This document shows positions 7,354-12,076 of a DNA stretch of 12,076 bases, piece after piece. The notes beneath the pieces were generated by a model. The model was given only the letters and a program-made list of their open reading frames with translations, ran no database searches and had not been told where the DNA came from. The translations under genes and the position numbers were made by a program. The first letter of the stretch is position 1; each line of letters starts with the position of its first letter. The DNA comes from an uncultured Pseudomonadota bacterium (GTDB lineage: Bacteria; Pseudomonadota; Gammaproteobacteria; Burkholderiales; Casimicrobiaceae): contig CALFEY010000421.1 of the NCBI GenBank assembly GCA_937958295.1, positions 1 to 12,076 of the forward strand, given 5' to 3'.

Positions 7354-9530
7354 TAGGTCGCGGGGGCCCTTCTCACCCTGCGCCGTGCGAGCTGCGCCGC
7401 CACAACGGGTGCCATGAGACCCACCCCGATCAACGTGCTCACGAGCTCCGGCGCGATCATGAGGATGGCGGCGAGGAGGCAGAAGATGCGCTCCCAGGTG
7501 CGCATGGGCGCGAACATGTACTTCGACAAGGCTGCCGAGAGCACGGTGATGCCGAGCAGGCAGCCCGCGAAGGCGAGCACGAATTCCTGCAACGCGAAGC
7601 CCTTCACCATGATGAGCAGCGACGGTGCAAAAACGAACACGAACGGGACCAGCGCCTTGCCGAGGCCCAGGCGGAACGCGGTATTGCCCGTCTTGAACGG
7701 ATCGGAGCCCGCCATGCCCGCCGCCGCGTAGGCCGCGAGCGCCACCGGTGGCGTGATGTCCGCGAGCACGCCGTAGTAGAACACGAAGAAGTGGGCGACG
7801 ATCGGCTGCACGCCAAGCAGCACGAGCGTGGGTGCGGCCACCGTGACCATGATGATGTAATTGGCCGTGGTGGGGATGCCGCACCCCATGAGGATGCACA
7901 CGAAGCCGGTCATGACGAGCGCCGCGACGAGCGTCAGCGTGGTCATGTTGGCCCAGCCGGTGGGCAGCACGCTCGCCACCCAGCCGGCCATCACGCTGGC
8001 TGCCGACGTGACGATGTACGACAGCTTGAAGCCCACGCCCGTGAGCGTGACCACGCCGATCACGATGCCCACGGTGGCCGCCGCCGCGCCCACCGCCAGC
8101 GCGTACTTGGCCCCGAGCTCGAAGGCTGCGAGGATCGCCGCGCGTCCGATGCGCGACTCGCGCCCGAGCGCCTTGTGCACGAAGGGGACCGCCACGACCA
8201 TGGCCAGGAACACCCACATGCCGGAGTTGCCGAACGCGCGCGTGATGATCGCGAGCAGGATCGCATGCATCAGGAACAGCACGGCGTACTGCACGGCGGT
8301 GGTGTTCTGCCGCGAGGTGAAGAGTCCCACGAGGATGCACGAGCTGATGCCGGTGAACGCGGCCAGGTAGGGCGTGTTGCCGTTGACGATGATGCCCACG
8401 AGCAACACCAGCGGGATCAGCGTGGGCCAGTTGGCCTTGATCTGCCGCGGCAGGTTCGGCAGCTCGTCCTGGGTGAGGCCGCGCAGGCCCTTCGCCTTGG
8501 CCTCGAAGTGCACCTGCATGAACACGCCGTAGAAGTGCATGAAGGCCGGCACGATCGCCGCGATGATGATCGTGGAGTACGGCAAGGCGAGGAACTCGAT
8601 CATCAGGAAGGCCGCCGCGCCCATGATGGGCGGCGTGATCTGGCCGCCGGTGGACGAGGCCGCTTCCACGCCGCCGGCGAAGTGCCGGGGATAGCCCAGG
8701 CGGATCATCGCCGGGATGGTGAGCGAGCCCACGGTCACGGCGTTGGCCACCGATGATCCCGAGAGCATGCCGAAGAGCGCAGAGGCGAACACCGACACTT
8801 TGGCCGGACCGCCGGCGTAGCGCCCGGCGATCCACGAGGCGATGTCGATGAAGAGCTGGCCGAGGCCGATGGCCGTGGCGAGCACGCCGAAGAGCACGAA
8901 GTGGAAGACGTAGGTCGCCACCACGCCGATCGCGATGCCGTAGATGCCCTGGCTCGTGAGGTAGAGGTGATTGACGAGCGCGGGCCACGACGAGCCGGAG
9001 TGCTTGAGCAGGCCGGGGAAGTACGTGCCCCACAGCGCATAGGCCATGAACAGAAGGGCAATGATCGGCAGCGGCCAGCCCATGCTGCGCCGCGTGGCCT
9101 CGAGCAGCAGCACCACGAGCACGGTGCCGAGCGCCACGTCGAGCGTGCTGGGATTGCCCACCCGGAAGGCGAGGTCGTCGAAGACGTAGGGGATGTAGAG
9201 CGCGGCCGCCGCCACGAAGATCGCGCAGGCCCAGTCGTATAGCGGCACGCCGCCCGGGGCGAGCACGCCCGGCTTGGGCGGATGCTCGAGCATCGCCTTG
9301 CGCAGCGGGAACACGAGGAAGATGAGCGAGAGCACGAAGGCCATGTGCGTGCCGCGATGGGTCGCCTCCCGCAGCAGGCCGAAGCCCGCGGTGTAGTAGT
9401 GGAAGCACGACAGCACGATGAGCAGCGCGGTAACCGCGAGCGCCGCGGGATGCCACACGGGCCGAAAGCGCATCTCCGGGTCGAACTTCTCCTCGAGCGC
9501 GCGCGTCTTGTCGATTTCGATGGCCTGCAT
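7353..9530 (-). CDS. TRAP transporter fused 4TM/12TM membrane subunit (DctQM type, TAXI-associated)
   Basis: Integral inner-membrane subunit of 725 residues joining the small DctQ-like part (about residues 30-220) to the large DctM-like ion-coupled transport part. The DctM signature is clear: LSGSSVANAVTVGSLTIP (256-273), then EAASSTGGQITPPIMGAAAF (289-308). The pseudo-repeat is in the second half, GCGIPTTANYIIM (549-561) and GVLADITPPVALAAY (587-601). These SGSSxAN and STGGxxxPP motifs are typical of fused permeases that work with TAXI receptors. Such systems use a Na+ or H+ gradient to import organic acids or related solutes; the substrate here is unknown. ATG 9530 has GGAG 6 nt upstream. 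A longer reading from 9611 would run through the intergenic hairpin and has no recognisable content. It follows the receptor gene after 120 bp. Confidence 0.93.
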   Translation of the reverse strand: MQAIEIDKTRALEEKFDPEMRFRPVWHPAALAVTALLIVLSCFHYYTAGFGLLREATHRGTHMAFVLSLIFLVFPLRKAMLEHPPKPGVLAPGGVPLYDWACAIFVAAAALYIPYVFDDLAFRVGNPSTLDVALGTVLVVLLLEATRRSMGWPLPIIALLFMAYALWGTYFPGLLKHSGSSWPALVNHLYLTSQGIYGIAIGVVATYVFHFVLFGVLATAIGLGQLFIDIASWIAGRYAGGPAKVSVFASALFGMLSGSSVANAVTVGSLTIPAMIRLGYPRHFAGGVEAASSTGGQITPPIMGAAAFLMIEFLALPYSTIIIAAIVPAFMHFYGVFMQVHFEAKAKGLRGLTQDELPNLPRQIKANWPTLIPLVLLVGIIVNGNTPYLAAFTGISSCILVGLFTSRQNTTAVQYAVLFLMHAILLAIITRAFGNSGMWVFLAMVVAVPFVHKALGRESRIGRAAILAAFELGAKYALAVGAAAATVGIVIGVVTLTGVGFKLSYIVTSAASVMAGWVASVLPTGWANMTTLTLVAALVMTGFVCILMGCGIPTTANYIIMVTVAAPTLVLLGVQPIVAHFFVFYYGVLADITPPVALAAYAAAGMAGSDPFKTGNTAFRLGLGKALVPFVFVFAPSLLIMVKGFALQEFVLAFAGCLLGITVLSAALSKYMFAPMRTWERIFCLLAAILMIAPELVSTLIGVGLMAPVVAAQLARRRVRRAPAT

Positions 9531-9598
9531 CAATGGCTCCGGATACCGCGAGTCGCGCCGCGCGTGCGCCAGCAACGCCGCCGGCCGCCGCAATGGAA

Positions 9599-9629
9599 AC
9601 GGGGCCGGCAACTCGCGCTCCGGCCCCGT
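9599..9629 (-). terminator. Strong hairpin between TAXI receptor and TRAP permease genes (attenuator or mRNA-end stabiliser)
   Basis: ACGGGGCCGG (9599-9608) pairs perfectly with CCGGCCCCGT (9620-9629), a 10-bp stem with an 11-nt loop. On the transcribed (minus) strand it lies about 21 nt after the receptor stop and is followed by only three T residues (GTTTCC). Partial termination or 3'-end protection here would give more receptor than permease, as is common for binding-protein transporters. The rest of the 120-bp gap (9531-9650) holds only the permease ribosome-binding site. Confidence 0.5.
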
Positions 9630-9650
9630 AGGGTGTTCGGGCGGATCGGC

Positions 9651-10661
9651 CTACTTCAGCAGGCCGGCTTCCTTGTAGAACTTCTCCGCACCCGGGTGGA
9701 ACGGGATGCCCGCACCGGCCGTGGCGCTCGCCCGGGTGATGGCCTTGCCCTTGGCATGGCCGCTATCGAGGAGCTTGCGCGTGTTGTCGTTCCACACGGC
9801 CTTGGTGATCTCGTAGATGAGCGCCTCGGGCTGCTTCGCGGAGGTGACCCACTGGGCGCCGACGGCAATCGTCTTGACCTCGCCGACGCCCTTGTACGTG
9901 TTCGCCGGGATCGTGTCGGGCGCGAAGAAGGCATACTGGCCGCGCATCTTGTCGATCTGCGGACCGGTGACCGGCACGAGGTCGATGCCCGCGCCGGCGG
10001 ACGCGAGCTCGGCGATGGCGCTCGTGGGATAGCCGCCCACGAAGAAGAAGGCGTCGAGGCCGCCGTCCTTCATCTTGTCGCCCGCCTGGTTGGGCTTGAG
10101 GTACTCGGCCACCACATCCTTCTCGGTGAGGCCGAATGCGGAGAGGATGATGCGTGCATCCACCAGCGTGCCGGAGCCCGGCTCGTCGAGCGACACGCGC
10201 TTGCCCTTCAGATCGGCCACGCTCTTGATGTTGGCCCCCTTGCGCGCCACGAGATGGATGGTCTCGGGATAGAGGTTGGCAATGAGGCGCAGGTCGGAGA
10301 CCTTGGGCTTGCCTTCGTACACGCCGTTGCCGTTGTAGGCCCACGACGCGACGTCGGATTGGGTGAAGCCCGACTCGAGCTGGCCCGACTGGATGCCGTT
10401 GATATTGGCGACCGAGCCATTGGACGCGACGGCCGTGGCGACCACGCCGGGCGCGCCACAGCTGCCGCCGTCGGCGCACGCGCGCGAGCCCGGCGGATTG
10501 GAGATGGCCGTGGCGAGCAGCCCGCCGATGGGGTAGTACGTGCCGGCGGTGCCGCCGGTGCCGATGCGGAAGAACTTGATGTCCTGCGCGATTGCGGAGC
10601 CGACGGCCGCGGCAGCGACGAATCCGGCAAGGAGCGTGCGGGTGAGGCGAGCGGAGATCAT
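9651..10661 (-). CDS. TAXI-family TRAP transporter solute receptor
   Basis: Periplasmic substrate-binding protein, 336 residues. The signal peptide is MISARLTRTLLAGFVAAAAV followed by GSAIA, with likely cleavage after Ala25 (AIA|QD). The TAXI motif FRIGTGGTAGTYYPIGG (31-47) starts the mature protein. VATAVASNGSVANINGIQSG (74-93) and the C-terminal IPFHPGAEKFYKEAG (319-333) are also family hallmarks. Two cysteines, Cys62 and Cys68, in the segment RACADGGSCGAPG (60-72) could form a disulfide in the periplasm. Known TAXI receptors mostly bind organic acids or glutamate-like ligands; nothing here fixes the ligand. ATG 10661 has AAGG 7 nt upstream and gives a normal signal peptide. A start at 10757 would place 32 non-family residues in front of it. 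First gene of a two-gene operon with the permease. Confidence 0.93.
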   Translation of the reverse strand: MISARLTRTLLAGFVAAAAVGSAIAQDIKFFRIGTGGTAGTYYPIGGLLATAISNPPGSRACADGGSCGAPGVVATAVASNGSVANINGIQSGQLESGFTQSDVASWAYNGNGVYEGKPKVSDLRLIANLYPETIHLVARKGANIKSVADLKGKRVSLDEPGSGTLVDARIILSAFGLTEKDVVAEYLKPNQAGDKMKDGGLDAFFFVGGYPTSAIAELASAGAGIDLVPVTGPQIDKMRGQYAFFAPDTIPANTYKGVGEVKTIAVGAQWVTSAKQPEALIYEITKAVWNDNTRKLLDSGHAKGKAITRASATAGAGIPFHPGAEKFYKEAGLLK

Positions 10662-10688
10662 GGAGAAGCCTTTTCCGGATGGGAGGGC

Positions 10689-10702
10689 GAAACTGGAGTT
10701 TC
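10689..10702. promoter_or_regulatory. Palindrome GAAAC-N4-GTTTC upstream of the TAXI receptor gene, candidate operator
   Basis: GAAAC TGGA GTTTC; the symmetry extends to CGAAACT-GG-AGTTTCG (10688-10703). It lies 27-42 nt upstream of the receptor ATG. The arms and spacer length are the same as those of the palindrome on the iolC promoter at 6234-6247. On the minus strand, TTGTCG (10720-10725) and GAAACT (10697-10702) are 17 bp apart and could be a poor promoter whose -10 lies in the palindrome, but this promoter is uncertain. As RNA it could also fold into a short 6-bp, 4-nt-loop hairpin. Confidence 0.45.
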
Positions 10703-10725
10703 GCATGGGTATCAGGCTCCGACAA

Positions 10726-10743
10726 CGACCGCCGCGGCGGTCG
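10726..10743. repeat. Perfect 18-bp palindrome in the divergent control region
   Basis: CGACCGCCGCGGCGGTCG equals its own reverse complement over all 18 bases. It lies between the TAXI receptor gene and the divergent CoA-transferase gene, about 40 bp before the TACAAT at 10780. It may be an operator for either gene. Its pure CCG/CGG core also makes chance origin in GC-rich DNA plausible. Confidence 0.4.
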
Positions 10744-10779
10744 ATGAGGCGGGACAAGGCCCGCGTGCCGGCGGGTGAC

Positions 10780-10785
10780 TACAAT
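10780..10785 (+). promoter_or_regulatory. Candidate -10 element for the CoA-transferase gene
   Basis: TACAAT (5 of 6 to TATAAT) in an otherwise GC-rich stretch, ending 32 bp before the ATG at 10818. No convincing -35 is visible. Transcription would start near 10792, giving a leader of about 26 nt. Confidence 0.4.
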
Positions 10786-10817
10786 CGTCCGCATCGCCTC
10801 TCGCTTCCCCACCGCCA

Positions 10818-12076
10818 ATGTCCACTCCCCAGGATCATGCCCCCGCCCTCGCCAGCGCCCTCTGGGCCGACCTGGGCGGCGATCCCGCGCTCCTGCGCCG
10901 CCTTGCCTTCGCTGGACCGGCCGGGATCCTGCCCTCGGTGTACGACGTTACCGGCTTCGCCGCAGCCACCGTGGGTCTCGCGGCGCTTGCCGTGGCGGAG
11001 CTCGCTGCGACGCGCACCGGTCCCGACGTAGCGGTGGCAGCGGTCACCGTCGACCGCCTCCTCGCCTCGGCCTCGTTCAAGTTCGAAGCGCTGGTGCAGC
11101 CGGTGGGCTGGGCCATGCCTCCGATCTGGGATCCGGTGGCCGGCGACTACCGCGCGCGCGACGCCTTCATCCGTCTGCACACGAACTATCCGTACCACCT
11201 TGCCGCCGCCCTCGCGGTGCTCGACGCCCCCGCCGACCGCCTGGCCGTGGCGGACAAGGTCGCGCAGTGGGACGCCGACGCGCTGGAGGCCGCCGTCGTT
11301 GCCGCGGGCGGCTGCGCCGCCGTCATGCGCAGCGCGGAGCAGTGGGCTGCCCATCCGGCGGGAGCGGCCACGCGCAAGGAGCGTCCCGTGGTGGTGGGAC
11401 CCGGCCGCGAGGTGCCCGACGCCGCCCTACCCGACCTTGCCTATCCCGCGAAGTCCCCGGCGCGGCCGCTCGCCGGCCTCCGTGTGCTCGATCTGACACG
11501 CGTGATCGCCGGGCCCGTGGCCACGCGCTATCTCGCCGGCTACGGCGCCGATGTGCTGCGCATCGATCCGCCCGGCTTCGCGGAAGTGCCGGCGCTCCTG
11601 CCCGAGGTGACGGCCGGCAAGCGTTGCGCCGCGCTCGATCTCACCCAGGACGACGACCGGCGCCGCTTCACGGAGCTCGTGGCCGAGGCCCACGTGGTGT
11701 TCTGCGGCTACCGCCCCGACGCGTTGGGCATGCTCGGCTTCGGCCCCGACGGCCTGCACGTGATCAATCCGGCGCTGGTCGTGGTCAGGCACGATGCCTA
11801 CGGCTGGGCGGGCCCGTGGGCGGGGCGCCGCGGCTTCGACAGCCTCGTGCAGATGAGCACCGGCATTGCGCATGCTGGCGCCCAGGCGGCGCGGCGCGAC
11901 ACGCCCGCGCCGCTCCCGTGCCAGGCGCTCGACCATGGCACCGGGCACCTGCTGGCCGCCGGAGCCTGCCGCGCGCTCACCCGCCTCCTCCGGCTGGGCA
12001 AGGCAAGCGACGTACAAGGCTCCCTCGTGGGCGCTGCCAACGTGTTGAAGGCGGCCCCGGCCGTGACCGACCGCGC
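10818..12076 (+). CDS. Family III (CaiB/BaiF) CoA-transferase with extended N-terminus (3' end cut by window edge)
   Basis: Likely transfers CoA between acyl-CoA and a free acid in the cytoplasm; substrate unknown. 419 codons are present with no stop. The family's usual opening, PLAGLRVLDLTRVIAGPVAT (217-236), then LAGYGADVLRIDPPG (239-253), appears only after about 215 residues. GFDSLVQMSTGIAHA (339-353) and LDHGTGHLLAAGACRAL (371-387) follow. Asp372 is at the position of the catalytic aspartate that forms the aspartyl-CoA anhydride in FRC and CaiB. The first 215 residues include ALEAAVVAAGGCAAVMRSAE (155-174) and EQWAAHP (174-180), which look like the C-terminal end of a CaiB domain, so a rearranged or second domain is likely. 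The start at ATG 10818 gives plausible sequence but has no Shine-Dalgarno. The frame is open to the window end. Divergent from the TAXI receptor gene. Confidence 0.85.
   Translation, partial: MSTPQDHAPALASALWADLGGDPALLRRLAFAGPAGILPSVYDVTGFAAATVGLAALAVAELAATRTGPDVAVAAVTVDRLLASASFKFEALVQPVGWAMPPIWDPVAGDYRARDAFIRLHTNYPYHLAAALAVLDAPADRLAVADKVAQWDADALEAAVVAAGGCAAVMRSAEQWAAHPAGAATRKERPVVVGPGREVPDAALPDLAYPAKSPARPLAGLRVLDLTRVIAGPVATRYLAGYGADVLRIDPPGFAEVPALLPEVTAGKRCAALDLTQDDDRRRFTELVAEAHVVFCGYRPDALGMLGFGPDGLHVINPALVVVRHDAYGWAGPWAGRRGFDSLVQMSTGIAHAGAQAARRDTPAPLPCQALDHGTGHLLAAGACRALTRLLRLGKASDVQGSLVGAANVLKAAPAVTDR

Noticed and set aside
7020..8756. 578-codon plus-strand frame opposite the TRAP permease gene
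   Set aside because: Its composition is His, Arg, Asp and Glu-rich, as expected for the complement of a membrane-protein gene. It overlaps two well-supported genes.
6166..9456. Upstream extension of the iolC frame to 9456 (1739 codons in all)
   Set aside because: The extension runs through the control region, antisense to the exporter gene and in another frame of the TRAP permease gene. Recognisable kinase sequence begins only at Met 6165.
11427..12017. 196-codon minus-strand frame opposite the CoA-transferase gene
   Set aside because: The plus-strand frame carries clear CaiB/BaiF motifs over the same stretch, so the minus frame is a shadow.
1..12076. tRNA, rRNA, CRISPR array, insertion sequence or phage module
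   Set aside because: No repeat array, terminal inverted repeats with a transposase, cloverleaf-like sequence or phage gene was seen; coding density and base use look even across the window.

Overview
This is a high-GC window (roughly two thirds G+C by eye) with tightly packed genes and short intergenic gaps. The gene types (a proteobacterial-style iolCDEB(G) cluster with a kinase-aldolase fusion, a TAXI-type TRAP transporter, an EamA-type exporter and a family III CoA-transferase) suggest a proteobacterium, most likely a betaproteobacterium such as a Burkholderiales relative. That assignment is inference; there is no rRNA or other marker gene here.

Layout. Positions 1-6165 on the minus strand carry an inositol catabolic operon in the order iolC-DUF2090, iolD, iolE, iolB, iolG. 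Its last gene, iolG, is cut by the left edge. Positions 6166-6363 are a divergent control region with a perfect match to the published IolR operator (GGAA-N6-TTCC), a second related palindrome 30 bp away and a candidate iolC promoter. Positions 6364-7293 on the plus strand encode an EamA-like 10-TM exporter that may be translated from a leaderless GTG. It converges on a two-gene TAXI-TRAP transporter on the minus strand: receptor 9651-10661, then fused membrane subunit 7353-9530, separated by a 120-bp gap with a strong hairpin. From 10818 a CaiB/BaiF-type CoA-transferase with an extra N-terminal region runs off the right edge on the plus strand, divergent from the receptor gene.

How the genes work together. 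IolG oxidises myo-inositol to 2-keto-inositol, IolE dehydrates it, IolD opens the ring, and IolB isomerises 5-deoxyglucuronate to 5-dehydro-2-deoxygluconate. The kinase half of IolC then phosphorylates this, and the DUF2090 half is the likely aldolase giving malonate semialdehyde and dihydroxyacetone phosphate. Missing from the window are the semialdehyde dehydrogenase (iolA/mmsA), a regulator and a classical inositol transporter.

The most interesting signal is regulatory. The same palindrome, GAAAC-N4-GTTTC, lies in the iolC promoter at 6234-6247 and upstream of the TAXI receptor gene at 10689-10702. I saw no other copy when scanning by eye. This raises the testable idea that one regulator links the inositol operon to the TAXI-TRAP transporter and perhaps the divergent CoA-transferase. 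I found no RNA gene, CRISPR array, insertion sequence or phage gene. Apart from the regulatory link, the content is a recognisable metabolic region rather than a clearly new system.
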